Shown here piece by piece: positions 35,652-44,626 of a stretch of 64,000 nucleotides of DNA. Position 1 is the first letter of the stretch, and each line of letters opens with the position of its first letter. Below the pieces are notes generated by a model. That model saw only the letters and a program-made list of their open reading frames with translations. It had not been told where the DNA came from and did no database searches. A program made the position numbers and the translations under genes. The DNA lies in NCBI GenBank assembly GCA_050943335.1, contig JBMNOZ010000001.1, positions 62,001 to 126,000 of the forward strand. Direction: 5' to 3'. Source of the DNA: JBMNOZ01 sp050943335 (GTDB lineage: Bacteria > Bacillota > Desulfitobacteriia > Desulfitobacteriales > Syntrophobotulaceae).

Positions 35652-36743
35652 TTGTCGAAAATTAATATAGCCATTGTAGGTGTAGGCAACTGCGCCAGCT
35701 CTTTACTTCAAGGCCTGAAAATGTACAAAGATTTACCGGAAAATACCATAGGCCTCATTGATTATGAGCTAGGTGGTTATAAACCTGGAGATATTAATGT
35801 AGTTGCCGCCTTTGATGTAGACAAGCGTAAAGTCGGCCGAAAACTTAAAGAGGCCATTTTTGCCAAACCCAATTGTACTACTGTCTTTTATGAGAATTTG
35901 CCGGATTATCCGGTGGTAGTGGAAATGGGACCTGTTTTAGATGGGGTTTCTGAACATATGGCTGATTATGAGGAAGACAGGGCAATTATCCCCGCTAACC
36001 AGGAACCCTGTGATGTGGCTAAAGTTTTAAAAGAAAGCGGGGCCGAAATCCTAATCAATTACTTACCAGTGGGGTCGGAGAAAGCAGCGAGATTTTATGC
36101 TCAAGCTTGTCTAGACGCCAAGGTTGGCTTTATCAACGCTATGCCAGTATTTATTGCTACTGATGAAACTTGGGCTAAGAGGTTCCAAGAAGAAAATATT
36201 CCCCTTATTGGGGATGATGTTAAAAGCCAAGTAGGAGCGACCATTGTCCATCGCACTCTAACTAAGTTGTTTGAAAACCGCGGGGTAACTTTGGATCGGA
36301 CTTACCAACTCAATTTCGGAGGCAATACTGACTTCTTGAATATGCTTAATCGCAGCCGTCTGGCATCGAAGAAGAAATCCAAAACCCAGTCAGTACAAGC
36401 AGAATTAAAAACCGCTCTGGCGGATGAAAATATTCATATCGGACCAAGCGATTATATTCCCTGGCTAAATGACAATAAAATTTGTCATATCCGTATGGAG
36501 GGAAGGGGATTTGGTAATGTACCTCTAACCTTGGAGGTTAAACTATCTGTGGAGGACGGACCTAATAGCGGCGGTGTCATGATTGACGCTATTAGATGTA
36601 TGAAATTGGCTCTGGATAGAGGAACCGGTGGGATTTTAGAATCTATTTCCGCATACTCTATGAAATCCCCTCCTATTCAATACACAGATACTCAAGCTAT
36701 AAACATGGTCAAGGAGTTTGTAGAAGGCAGGAGGGAACGTTAA
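35652..36743 (+). CDS. ino1: Inositol-3-phosphate synthase
   Basis: NAD-dependent enzyme turning glucose-6-P into myo-inositol-phosphate. 363 residues, the short prokaryotic type also found in Mycobacterium and hyperthermophiles: IAIVGVGNCASSLLQG at the N-terminus, NYLPVGSEKA, GDDVKSQVGAT and LNFGGNTDFLNM. TTG start 35652 follows AAGGGGGC at 35636-35643. It overlaps the next gene by 1 base, so they form a two-gene inositol phosphate operon under the attenuator-like leader. Confidence 0.94.
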   Translation: MSKINIAIVGVGNCASSLLQGLKMYKDLPENTIGLIDYELGGYKPGDINVVAAFDVDKRKVGRKLKEAIFAKPNCTTVFYENLPDYPVVVEMGPVLDGVSEHMADYEEDRAIIPANQEPCDVAKVLKESGAEILINYLPVGSEKAARFYAQACLDAKVGFINAMPVFIATDETWAKRFQEENIPLIGDDVKSQVGATIVHRTLTKLFENRGVTLDRTYQLNFGGNTDFLNMLNRSRLASKKKSKTQSVQAELKTALADENIHIGPSDYIPWLNDNKICHIRMEGRGFGNVPLTLEVKLSVEDGPNSGGVMIDAIRCMKLALDRGTGGILESISAYSMKSPPIQYTDTQAINMVKEFVEGRRER

Positions 36744-38071
36744 TGCGCGCTGTCTTGTTGGCGGCTGGTGCAGGAAAGAGGCTAAGGTCTCATTTTAAGA
36801 GGCCCAAGCCTCTTGTGCATTTGCTAGGTCTTTCTTTAATAGAGCGCAATATTCTAGGCTTAAAAGAATGTGGGATTAAGGAATTTGTAGTGATTACCGG
36901 CTGTTATATTGATGAGATCCGCAATAGTTTGGGAAATGGAGAGAGATTGGGTGTCCAAATTAAATACCTGCATAACTCAGATTGGGAACTGGGAAACGGG
37001 GTTTCCGCCTTTGCATTTCAGAAGGATTACCGGTCAGAAAAAAAATTCATTTTATTAATGGCGGATCATATATTTGAAGTTCCACTTTTAAAAAGATTTG
37101 TTGCCAAAGCCCAGGAGATTTCCCAGGAAGAAATTTTATTAGCCGCCGATAAAAGGGTTGATAAGATCTTTGATCTTGCCGATGGCACGAAAATAAAAGC
37201 TGATCAGGACTATGCCTTAGAATTAGGTAAAAACTTAACAGAATTTAATGCTGTTGACTGCGGTTTATTTATAGGGTCCAAAGCGCTTCTTGAAGCTTTG
37301 GAGGTTTCCATAGATCGAGGTGAATATGCCTTAACCGATGCTGTAAATATTCTGGCGCGAGAAGGAAAGGTAAAACTGCATTTTGTGGAAGGAATTTGGG
37401 AGGATGTGGATGATTTCGCCAGTTATAAAAATGCCGAAAAGAAATTCTTGCAGTCTTTAATTCCTCCCAAGGACGGGTTTATCTCTAAAAAAATCAATCG
37501 CCGGTTTTCTTTAAGAATTACCAAGATTCTGGTTCGAACGAGACTTCTCCCTAATCATGTGAGTTTTTGTTCCTTTCTGACTGCTCTAGCAGCCGGGATT
37601 TGTTTTGCTGTTTCAGCCCCACTCTGGGGTGGTTTGTTAGCTCAACTGAGCTCTATTCTCGACGGAGTAGATGGAGAAATCGCCCGCTTGAAATTCCTGA
37701 AAAGTGATTTTGGAGGGCTTTTTGATGCTCTTCTAGACCGCTATGCAGATTCCCTATTAGTGATTGGCATGACCTATGCCTGGTATGTTACCTCATATAA
37801 TTCTTTAGCTCTTCTCATAGGGGCTTTAGCCCTGATCGGAATGCCCATGTCCATGCTCTTTAAAGAGAAATTCCAATCCCTAACCGGTAAACCTTTTATA
37901 CCGGAAATTTATGACGGGTTTTTACAATATCTGCCTGCTAATCGGGACGGGCGAATGTTTATTATTATGATAGGGGGAATTTTAAATCTAATCCCTCAGA
38001 CATTAATTTTATTGGCAATTATGGCTCACCTTCAGACTTGGAATCGCCTTTATAGAGCTCGGCGAATCTAA
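36743..38071 (+). CDS. Bifunctional nucleotidyltransferase / CDP-alcohol phosphotransferase (IPCT/DIPPS-like)
   Basis: 442 residues in two halves. Residues 1-235: sugar-1-phosphate nucleotidyltransferase (AVLLAAGAGKRL, KRPKPLVHL, EDVDDFASYKNA). Residues 255-442: membrane CDP-alcohol phosphotransferase with the full motif D-x2-D-G-x2-A-R-x8-G-x3-D-x3-D starting near residue 307. This order matches the bifunctional inositol-1-P cytidylyltransferase/di-myo-inositol-phosphate phosphate synthase of Archaeoglobus and Thermotoga. Being downstream of ino1 supports inositol-1-P as substrate; product could be di-myo-inositol phosphate or an inositol lipid headgroup. Confidence 0.85.
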   Translation: MRAVLLAAGAGKRLRSHFKRPKPLVHLLGLSLIERNILGLKECGIKEFVVITGCYIDEIRNSLGNGERLGVQIKYLHNSDWELGNGVSAFAFQKDYRSEKKFILLMADHIFEVPLLKRFVAKAQEISQEEILLAADKRVDKIFDLADGTKIKADQDYALELGKNLTEFNAVDCGLFIGSKALLEALEVSIDRGEYALTDAVNILAREGKVKLHFVEGIWEDVDDFASYKNAEKKFLQSLIPPKDGFISKKINRRFSLRITKILVRTRLLPNHVSFCSFLTALAAGICFAVSAPLWGGLLAQLSSILDGVDGEIARLKFLKSDFGGLFDALLDRYADSLLVIGMTYAWYVTSYNSLALLIGALALIGMPMSMLFKEKFQSLTGKPFIPEIYDGFLQYLPANRDGRMFIIMIGGILNLIPQTLILLAIMAHLQTWNRLYRARRI

Positions 38072-38925
38072 AAGTCACTGCAAGCTTGGGGGCGGCGTCT
38101 ATTATAAACATGGTTGGAGAGATTAAGCTTTTTCAGCAATTCTAAAGCTTCCTCGATATCGCTGCCCAGTTCATCAAGGGAGTGGGCATCGGAGCCTACA
38201 GTAAAAATTTCTAGCCCGGATTGGGCAGCTAGAGTCAAGATTTCTAGAGAAGGATGAAATTCCTTTAACCCCCGCCGCCGACTGGAAGTATTTATCTCTA
38301 AGCCCATTCCTTGACGGGCCATTTTTGCGAAAATAGGCTCGATCACTCCGCGGTGAAGAGTTAGGATATCTGGACCGTGATATCGAAGGCCATAACGGCA
38401 GTAAATATCAATATGAGCAATACAATCAAAAAGCTTCGAATCCACAAGTTCTGAAAGCCTGGAGAAATAATCCTGCTGTACAGTGAGCAGGTTTTTGTTC
38501 TGAAAATAATGGGGACTTTCCAGCATTGATGAGATAGATATCTGATTCAGGGAGTGAATAGCTCCCAGGACAAAATCAAAGGGATAATTGTCTAGGATCT
38601 TAGCGATAATCTCTTCCTCTTCCGGGCAATACCCTACTTCAATACCGGCCTTTATTTTAAGCTCGGTGCTTTTAAATTCAGCCCGAGCTTGATCAAGCTC
38701 TTTAAAATAACTATCCAACCAAGTCGGATCGAGGACTGATACCCTTTCCCCATTTAAGATTACCGTCTTATTCTTGCTAGCGGGGTTTAGTTCTAAATGA
38801 CTAGTAAAGCAAATCTCTTTGAGTCCCAATTCCAAGGCCCGAAAGCAATACTCTTTAATTTTAACCGGCGAAGCATCGGCAGAATAGTTGGGGTGAACAT
38901 GATAATCAGTCTGGTATGATTTCAC
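38068..38925 (-). CDS. PHP-domain phosphatase, histidinol-phosphatase (HisJ-like)
   Basis: 285 residues of the PHP superfamily. Metal-binding histidines are seen in DYHVHPNYSADAS (start), FTSHLE (near 41), IHSL (near 118), HIDIYCRYG (near 168) and DAHSL (near 249). HisJ-type histidinol phosphatase is the family label, but no his genes are nearby. It is convergent with the IPCT/DIPPS-like gene (4-base overlap), so a phosphatase role in inositol phosphate metabolism is also possible. Confidence 0.85.
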   Translation of the reverse strand: MKSYQTDYHVHPNYSADASPVKIKEYCFRALELGLKEICFTSHLELNPASKNKTVILNGERVSVLDPTWLDSYFKELDQARAEFKSTELKIKAGIEVGYCPEEEEIIAKILDNYPFDFVLGAIHSLNQISISSMLESPHYFQNKNLLTVQQDYFSRLSELVDSKLFDCIAHIDIYCRYGLRYHGPDILTLHRGVIEPIFAKMARQGMGLEINTSSRRRGLKEFHPSLEILTLAAQSGLEIFTVGSDAHSLDELGSDIEEALELLKKLNLSNHVYNRRRPQACSDF

Positions 38926-39089
38926 GGTGTCGATTTTTCTTCCTTTCTGTAATGTTTATTGCTTTAATTAAATCATACCAATAAATTGGCCATGGCACCA
39001 ACTTAAAGACCTTTTAAAAATAATACTTCTCATCTCGTATAATCTCTAGACCTCCTTTGACTTAAAGATTTTAAAAGGGGGTCATTTAT

Positions 39090-39119
39090 TTGACTAGGAA
39101 AAACAGAAAGATTTATAAT
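39090..39119 (+). promoter_or_regulatory. Sigma-A promoter of mtaD
   Basis: TTGACT (39090-39095), 18-base spacer, TATAAT (39114-39119), giving a leader of about 65 bases. The rest of the 267-base gap holds an additional TATAAT at 39038-39043 without a good -35. Confidence 0.75.
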
Positions 39120-39192
39120 CAAGGAAAGGCAATTATTGTTAGGTGCGGAACGCTTTTCCAGTAGATAATAAATAAGAAAGCAGGGTGTAATA

Positions 39193-40491
39193 ATGGCTAA
39201 ATATTTAATCTTGGGAATGGTTTTGCCCATGACCGGAGAGGGTGTTTTTTATGAACAGGGAGAAGTTGCCATTGAAGACGATCGGATAGTTTCTGTAGGA
39301 GAACGGGGTTCCACCCCCCATGATTTTGTGCCCGAGCGGGTTCTGGATCTTCGGGGAGATGTGATAATGCCCGGGCTAATTAATACTCATACTCATGCGG
39401 CAATGACCATGCTTAGAGGTTATGCTGATGATATGGAGTTAATGCCTTGGCTGAAGGATAAGATTTGGCCTTTTGAGGCCAAAATGACAGCGGAAGATAT
39501 GTACTGGGGGAGTGCTCTGGCTCTCTGTGAGATGATTAGGACAGGGACCACCACAATGGTGGATATGTATATGGAGGAGCAGGAAACAGCCAGGGCAGTG
39601 TTAGAGGCCGGCACGAGAGCTCTTTTGTCCCGGGGGATGACCGGTTTTGACCAAGAAGGAGCCGAGAGGGCTTTACAAGAAAATATAGAGTTATTTGAGA
39701 CCTATCATAATGCCGGGGAGGGGCGGCTGAAAGTGCTTTTTGGACCCCATGCTCCCTACACCTGCCCGGCGGATTTTTTGCAAAGAGTTAAAAAGGAAGC
39801 AGACGCTTTAGGGGCGGGGATACATATTCATTTGGCGGAGACAAAAGCGGAGTTAGGTATTATTCATGAAAGGTATGGCCTGACTCCGCCGGAATGGTTG
39901 GAAGAGGTGGGGCTTTTCGGCGGTCAGGTGATTGCCGCCCATTGTGTTTACTTAACCGCTAAGGATATTGAGATCCTAAAAAAATATGAAGTCTCTGTAG
40001 CCCATAACCCGGAAAGTAATATGAAATTGAACAGCGGCACAGCTCCGATTCCCGAACTATTAAAAAGAGGGGTTACAGTGGGAATCGGTACTGATGGCGC
40101 TTCCAGCAATAATGACTTGGATATGTTCGGAGAGATGCGCTCTGCTTCTTTACAGCAAAAACTGGTTGGGACCCCGGAAGATCTTAAAGCTTACCGGGTA
40201 CTGGAGATGGCTACCTGCGAAGGGGCCAAGGTTGCTGGTTTAAAGGATGTGGGCAAATTAGCCCCGGGCTATAAAGCAGATCTTATATCTGTGGACTTTA
40301 ATCAGCCCCATTTCTACCCTAGATTTTCAATACCTTCCCATCTGGTTTATTGTGCTCAAGGGGGGGATGTACGCACTGTGATTGTAGATGGAAGGATACT
40401 GATGGAAGAGAGAAAACTTTTGACTTTAGATGAAAAAATTATTTGCCGGGAAGTAGAAAAAAGGGCCAAAAAAATTGCCGCTCAGATTTAG
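39193..40491 (+). CDS. mtaD: 5-methylthioadenosine/S-adenosylhomocysteine deaminase
   Basis: Amidohydrolase deaminating MTA to methylthioinosine and SAH to inosylhomocysteine. 432 residues; metal ligands in NTHTHAAMTMLRG (near 65-70), HIHLAETKAE, AAHCVYL and GIGTDGASSNND, plus the W/F-rich segment MPWLKDKIWPFEAKM typical of MtaD. It has its own promoter. Together with the phosphorylase at 33395 and mtnA it makes a coherent deaminating route for MTA, a by-product of polyamine or SAM chemistry. Confidence 0.93.
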   Translation: MAKYLILGMVLPMTGEGVFYEQGEVAIEDDRIVSVGERGSTPHDFVPERVLDLRGDVIMPGLINTHTHAAMTMLRGYADDMELMPWLKDKIWPFEAKMTAEDMYWGSALALCEMIRTGTTTMVDMYMEEQETARAVLEAGTRALLSRGMTGFDQEGAERALQENIELFETYHNAGEGRLKVLFGPHAPYTCPADFLQRVKKEADALGAGIHIHLAETKAELGIIHERYGLTPPEWLEEVGLFGGQVIAAHCVYLTAKDIEILKKYEVSVAHNPESNMKLNSGTAPIPELLKRGVTVGIGTDGASSNNDLDMFGEMRSASLQQKLVGTPEDLKAYRVLEMATCEGAKVAGLKDVGKLAPGYKADLISVDFNQPHFYPRFSIPSHLVYCAQGGDVRTVIVDGRILMEERKLLTLDEKIICREVEKRAKKIAAQI

Positions 40492-40614
40492 ATATCAAGT
40501 AAGCCTGGCTTTACTTTTTTGCCTTGTAAAATGCCAGCTACCAGTATTTGCTCCGTGTTTATAATGACTATATGATTTCTTTTGTCTCCGGCAAGAGTAC
40601 CGCTGGGCCTGAGA

Positions 40615-40644
40615 TAGACAATAGCAATAGCGATGTAGTATAAT
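40615..40644 (+). promoter_or_regulatory. Sigma-A promoter of the soluble chemoreceptor gene
   Basis: TAGACA (40615-40620), 18-base spacer, TATAAT (40639-40644), 51 bases before ATG 40695. Confidence 0.65.
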
Positions 40645-40694
40645 TGCATAAAGGCTTGCTGGTAAATTTTACTTTTTTGACAAGGGGTGGAAGA

Positions 40695-41522
40695 ATGAAA
40701 ACCATATTAGAAGTCAAAGAATCTTTTGATGCCATAATTCCTTTGGTGGTAGAATGCTTCAATGAGGACTGTATAATATTTGTGTTAACTGATGGGGATG
40801 AATTTTTAAGCGTCTGTCGAAAGAACTTTCCTACTAAGACTATGCCCGGGGATCCTGTTCCTGAGGATGATACAAACTATAAAGTTTTCCGGAGTGGGGA
40901 ACCAATATTTGAAGTCTTGCCAAAAGAAATATTCGGCTTTGCTTTTAGTTCCAATGTCGTTCCTGTCAAAGATGAGAGCGGTAACACAATTGGCACCTTT
41001 GCCTTTGGCAAAAGCCTGCAACGGCAACACGAAATACTGGAAGCTTCAGAAGGACTGGCTACTGCTTTAGGACAGATCTCAGCTACCTTGAATCAATTAT
41101 CTAGCGGCATTCAGGAGGTAGTCTCTTCCAGCACAGAGATTCTGCGCTTTGTTGGCGAGGTGCAAGAAGAAAATAAAAAGGCCGATGAAATTACGCAGTT
41201 TGTAAAAAATATTGCTGGACAGACCAACTTATTGGGTTTAAACGCCGCTATTGAGGCAGCCAGAGCCGGAGATCAGGGTCGAGGTTTTGGGGTAGTTGCT
41301 GATGAAATTCGAAAATTATCAACTTCTAGCAATGAATCCATTAAAGGAATAGAAGAGTTTTTGAAAAAAACTAATGAAAATTTAGCAAATATTAATCAGC
41401 GTCTAGAAAACGCTAATGCTGTCTTTCAAGAGCAAGCCGCCGGGATAGAAGAGATCACGGCTTCCGTCCAAGAACTTAATGCTACAGCCCAGTATTTAAA
41501 GGAAATTTCCGGACGATTATAA
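40695..41522 (+). CDS. Soluble methyl-accepting chemotaxis protein (YfmS-like)
   Basis: 275 residues without any transmembrane segment or HAMP domain. An N-terminal sensory region (about 1-110; FDAIIPLVVECFNEDCIIFVL) precedes a short chemoreceptor signalling domain whose hairpin tip reads AGQTNLLGLNAAIEAARAG. This resembles cytosolic receptors such as Bacillus YfmS. ATG 40695 follows AAGGGG; an upstream TTG reading has no site. The ligand is unknown; the N-terminal cysteines (ECFNEDC, SVCRKN) make redox or metal sensing conceivable. Monocistronic. Confidence 0.9.
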   Translation: MKTILEVKESFDAIIPLVVECFNEDCIIFVLTDGDEFLSVCRKNFPTKTMPGDPVPEDDTNYKVFRSGEPIFEVLPKEIFGFAFSSNVVPVKDESGNTIGTFAFGKSLQRQHEILEASEGLATALGQISATLNQLSSGIQEVVSSSTEILRFVGEVQEENKKADEITQFVKNIAGQTNLLGLNAAIEAARAGDQGRGFGVVADEIRKLSTSSNESIKGIEEFLKKTNENLANINQRLENANAVFQEQAAGIEEITASVQELNATAQYLKEISGRL

Positions 41523-41554
41523 GTAAAGTTTTCTATCTTTTAAGATTATTTAAC

Positions 41555-41583
41555 TTGACAAATACTTTTTTTCAGCTTAGAAT
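41555..41583 (+). promoter_or_regulatory. Sigma-A promoter of ylxM-ffh
   Basis: Perfect TTGACA (41555-41560), 17-base spacer, TAGAAT (41578-41583), about 40 bases before ylxM. Confidence 0.85.
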
Positions 41584-41625
41584 AATTGAGGCGTAAAGCA
41601 AAAATACTTTACACGAGGCCTTAGG

Positions 41626-41994
41626 ATGGAAGAAATCGCTAACAAAGCATTATTATTTGATTTTTACGGTCCTTTGCTAACCGCAAAACAAGGAAAGGTA
41701 TGGGATCTTTACTATCACCAGGACCTTTCATTATCTGAGATAGCAGAGCAACAAGGTATTAGCCGTCAAGCAGTGCACGACCTATTAAAAAGAACAGGAA
41801 ATATTCTCGAGGATTATGAGAATAAATTGGGACTTGTTTCCCTTTTTTTAAAAGAAAAAGAGAAAATGAGCAGGATGGAAAATTTACTTACGGGTTTTTC
41901 CCGGGAGGACTTCTCAAATGAAAGGGCTTGGCAAAGGCATCTTGAAGTTATAGATCGGATTAAGGATCTCATTACTATAGCTTTAGAAAGCTGA
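41626..41994 (+). CDS. ylxM: YlxM/p13-like helix-turn-helix protein
   Basis: 122 residues with a sigma-70 region-4-like helix-turn-helix (about 20-65: YYHQDLSLSEIAEQQGISRQ). YlxM is co-transcribed with ffh in most Firmicutes and in streptococci helps assemble the signal recognition particle. 39 bases upstream of the ffh start. Confidence 0.93.
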   Translation: MEEIANKALLFDFYGPLLTAKQGKVWDLYYHQDLSLSEIAEQQGISRQAVHDLLKRTGNILEDYENKLGLVSLFLKEKEKMSRMENLLTGFSREDFSNERAWQRHLEVIDRIKDLITIALES

Positions 41995-42033
41995 GTTCTT
42001 AAATTGTTTGCGGGAAGGAGCAACCAAAATACC

Positions 42034-43425
42034 ATGTTTGGAAGTTTAAGCGAAAAACTACAAGCGACATTCAAAAGATTGAGAAGTAAAGGTAAGTTAA
42101 CGGAAGCTGATGTGACAGAAGCTATGCGGGAAATCCGGATGGCTCTCTTAGAGGCGGATGTTAATTTTAGGGTTGTTAAAGATCTCATCGCCAAGATCAA
42201 AGAGCGGGCTATTGGTCAGGAAGTAATGGAGTCTCTCACTCCCGGACAGCAGGTTATAAAAATTGTGCATGAGGAAATAATCAGTTTGATGGGCGATAAA
42301 GAAAGCAAGCTTACTGTCGCTTCTAAACCTCCTACCGTAATTTTGCTCGTCGGCTTACAGGGGGCGGGTAAAACCACTCAGGCCGCCAAACTGGCTAATT
42401 TATTAAAAAAACAAGGAAAACGTCCTTTATTAGTAGCCGGGGATATTTATCGACCAGCAGCTATAAAACAGCTTCAAGTATTGGGTAAACAGATCGAGGT
42501 ACCTGTTTTTTCTGAAAACAAGGCTTCTCCGGTAGAAATTGCAACCCAGAGTCTGGAACACGCTTGCCAGCACGGCAATGACACTTTGATTATTGATACC
42601 GCTGGCCGCTTGCACGTGAATGAGGAACTGATGACTGAACTTTCAGAGATAAAAACCAAAGTTAGCCCTCATGAAATTTTACTTGTTGTTGACGCCATGA
42701 CCGGCCAGGATGCGGTTAATGTAGCGGAAGCTTTTCATAATCAACTGGGCTTAAGCGGGGTAATCCTTTCCAAACTAGACGGTGATACTCGAGGTGGAGC
42801 GGCTTTATCGGTAAAAGCGGTAACCGGCTGTCCAATAAAGCTTGTTGGAGTCGGGGAAAAAATTGATGCTTTGGAAGTATTCCATCCGGACCGTATCGCC
42901 TCCAGAATTTTAGGAATGGGTGATGTTCTCACCTTAATCGAGAAGGCCCAGCAGAGTTTTGACGAAAAAAAGGCTAGGGAAATAGAGGAAAAGATCCGAC
43001 GTCAGGAGCTTACCCTTGACGATTTTCTGGAACAGATAAGGCAGCTAAGGCGAATGGGGCCTCTTTCCTCAGTTTTGGATATGATTCCCGGCTTAGGGAA
43101 ACAGCTAAAGGGCGTGCAAATCGATGAAAAAGAGTTCTACAAAGCAGAAGCGATTATCTGTTCTATGACCAAGGAGGAAAGGGAAAAGCCATCAATTATA
43201 AAAGATTCACGGAAAAAACGAATTGCTAAAGGGAGCGGAACAACAGTAGTGGATGTGGGTAGGCTCCTAAAACAGCATGAGCAGATGAAAAAAATGATGA
43301 AACAGTTTTCCGGTGTCCCTGGAATCGGAGGGGGCGCAGGTAGTTCAAAGCGAAGAAAAGGGAAGAAAGGAAAGAAAGGAAGTTCCAGGAAAAAATCACT
43401 GGCGAAATTTCCTTTCCCGTTCTAA
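42034..43425 (+). CDS. ffh: Signal recognition particle protein Ffh
   Basis: 463-residue SRP54 GTPase. NG domain: GLQGAGKTTQAAKLA, DTAGRLHVNEELM, SKLDGDTRGGAALS; methionine-rich M domain from about 300 with SRP RNA-binding region (TKEEREKPSIIKDSRKKRIAKGSG). The tail is unusually Lys/Gly-rich (KRRKGKKGKKGSSRKK). ATG 42034 (MFGSLSEKL) is the family start; TTG 42004 in frame has no site. Continues into rpsP. Confidence 0.96.
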   Translation: MFGSLSEKLQATFKRLRSKGKLTEADVTEAMREIRMALLEADVNFRVVKDLIAKIKERAIGQEVMESLTPGQQVIKIVHEEIISLMGDKESKLTVASKPPTVILLVGLQGAGKTTQAAKLANLLKKQGKRPLLVAGDIYRPAAIKQLQVLGKQIEVPVFSENKASPVEIATQSLEHACQHGNDTLIIDTAGRLHVNEELMTELSEIKTKVSPHEILLVVDAMTGQDAVNVAEAFHNQLGLSGVILSKLDGDTRGGAALSVKAVTGCPIKLVGVGEKIDALEVFHPDRIASRILGMGDVLTLIEKAQQSFDEKKAREIEEKIRRQELTLDDFLEQIRQLRRMGPLSSVLDMIPGLGKQLKGVQIDEKEFYKAEAIICSMTKEEREKPSIIKDSRKKRIAKGSGTTVVDVGRLLKQHEQMKKMMKQFSGVPGIGGGAGSSKRRKGKKGKKGSSRKKSLAKFPFPF

Positions 43426-43459
43426 ATATAAGCTGTATTTTGAGCTAGGAGGTGAAACA

Positions 43460-43723
43460 ATGGCAACAACAATTCGCTTGCGTCGCATGGGTGCAAAAAA
43501 GAATCCTTTTTATCGTTTAGTAGTTTGTGATTCCGCTAGTCGGCGTGACGGCCGTCCGATCGAGGAAATTGGATATTACGATCCTACTAAAAATCCTCAT
43601 GTTATTAAAATTGATGAAATCAGGGCTTTGGATTGGCTTCAGAAAGGAGCTCAGCCTTCGGATACTGCAAGGTCTTTGCTTAGTCAAATGGGGATTATGG
43701 AGAAATATCATAATTCCAAGTAG
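43460..43723 (+). CDS. rpsP: 30S ribosomal protein S16
   Basis: 87 residues, MATTIRLRRMGAKKNPFYR start, RRDGRPIEEIGYYDP in the middle. ATG 43460 follows AGGAGGTG. Standard place after ffh and before the KH protein. Confidence 0.97.
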   Translation: MATTIRLRRMGAKKNPFYRLVVCDSASRRDGRPIEEIGYYDPTKNPHVIKIDEIRALDWLQKGAQPSDTARSLLSQMGIMEKYHNSK

Positions 43724-43739
43724 ACTGGGGGTGATTACC

Positions 43740-43970
43740 GTGAAGCAAGTTGTCGAGGTACTAGCTAAAGCTTTAGTCGATCATCCTGAACAAGTATCAG
43801 TTACCCAAAGTGCCACGGAGAAGACGGTGCACCTTCAATTGAGAGTCGCTTCGGAGGATATGGGTAAAGTTATCGGCAAACAGGGAAAGATTGCCAATGC
43901 GATTCGGACCATTGTTAAAGCTGCGGCAGTTAAAGATGGCCGTAGGGTAATCGTGGATATCGACCAGTAA
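43740..43970 (+). CDS. khpA: KH-domain RNA-binding protein KhpA (YlqC)
   Basis: 76 residues forming one KH domain with GxxG loop in GKVIGKQGKIANAIR. Partner of KhpB in streptococci, where it influences cell elongation and RNA. GTG 43740 follows GGGGGTG; longer readings would run through rpsP. Followed by a terminator, which separates it from rimM. Confidence 0.94.
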   Translation: MKQVVEVLAKALVDHPEQVSVTQSATEKTVHLQLRVASEDMGKVIGKQGKIANAIRTIVKAAAVKDGRRVIVDIDQ

Positions 43971-44000
43971 AAAGACCGAAAAGATTGTGATTATTGTACT

Positions 44001-44026
44001 TGGGGACATTATTGTCCTCATTTTTT
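44001..44026 (+). terminator. Terminator between khpA and rimM
   Basis: GGGGACA (44002-44008), loop TTAT, TGTCCTC (44013-44019), then ATTTTTT. A compact Rho-independent terminator inside the otherwise continuous ribosomal gene string. Confidence 0.88.
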
Positions 44027-44090
44027 AACAGGGTGGGTAAGGGGAGGACTCTGGGTAGGGGACGCAATTTGGTCAGAAAGGATGTCATTT

Positions 44091-44603
44091 GTGGATAAGG
44101 TAGTGATCGGTGAGGTTCTTAAACCCCAAGGAATTAAAGGGGAGATGAAGGTTTATCCTCTTACAGATGATCCCCGGCGATTTGAAAAACTGGAAAAAAT
44201 TTACCTGGCCGGGCAATCCGCTGAGAAACAAATTGAAATTCCTTTCAAAATCCAAAACGTTCGTCTTAATCATCAAGGGATTGTATTTATAAAGCTGGAA
44301 GGGATACAGAATCCTGAAGAAGCAGAGAAATACCGGGGTTTTTTGGTAAAAATAGATAAAAAAGATGTTCCTCCTCTTGAAGATCGCTGGTATTATTTTG
44401 AATTAGAGGGTATGAAGGTTTACGAAAAAAATAACTTCTTAGGCACCCTGGTTAAAGTTTTAGAGACCGGGGCTAATGATGTTTATGTGGTACAGGGAGA
44501 AAAAGGCCAAGTTTGTATCCCTGCTTTAAAATCGGTAGTCCAAAAAGTAGATGTTCCGGGAAAAAGAATGGATGTCCTTTTGCCCCCGGGGCTAATCGAT
44601 TAA
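44091..44603 (+). CDS. rimM: Ribosome maturation factor RimM
   Basis: 16S rRNA processing protein binding S19. About 170 residues: N-terminal RimM barrel (IGEVLKPQGIKGEMKVYPLTD) and C-terminal PRC-barrel (YYFELEGMKVYE). GTG 44091 is preferred since AAAGGA (44077-44082) overlaps the in-frame ATG 44082 and is 8 bases from the GTG. It precedes trmD as usual. Confidence 0.95.
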   Translation: MDKVVIGEVLKPQGIKGEMKVYPLTDDPRRFEKLEKIYLAGQSAEKQIEIPFKIQNVRLNHQGIVFIKLEGIQNPEEAEKYRGFLVKIDKKDVPPLEDRWYYFELEGMKVYEKNNFLGTLVKVLETGANDVYVVQGEKGQVCIPALKSVVQKVDVPGKRMDVLLPPGLID

Positions 44604-44626
44604 TAGGATAAAGAGGTTTCCCAAAA

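Noticed and set aside
39090..39166. Possible 24-residue gene starting TTG 39091 after AAGGGGG
   Set aside because: Its start coincides with the -35 box of a good mtaD promoter (TTGACT-18-TATAAT); no family resemblance.
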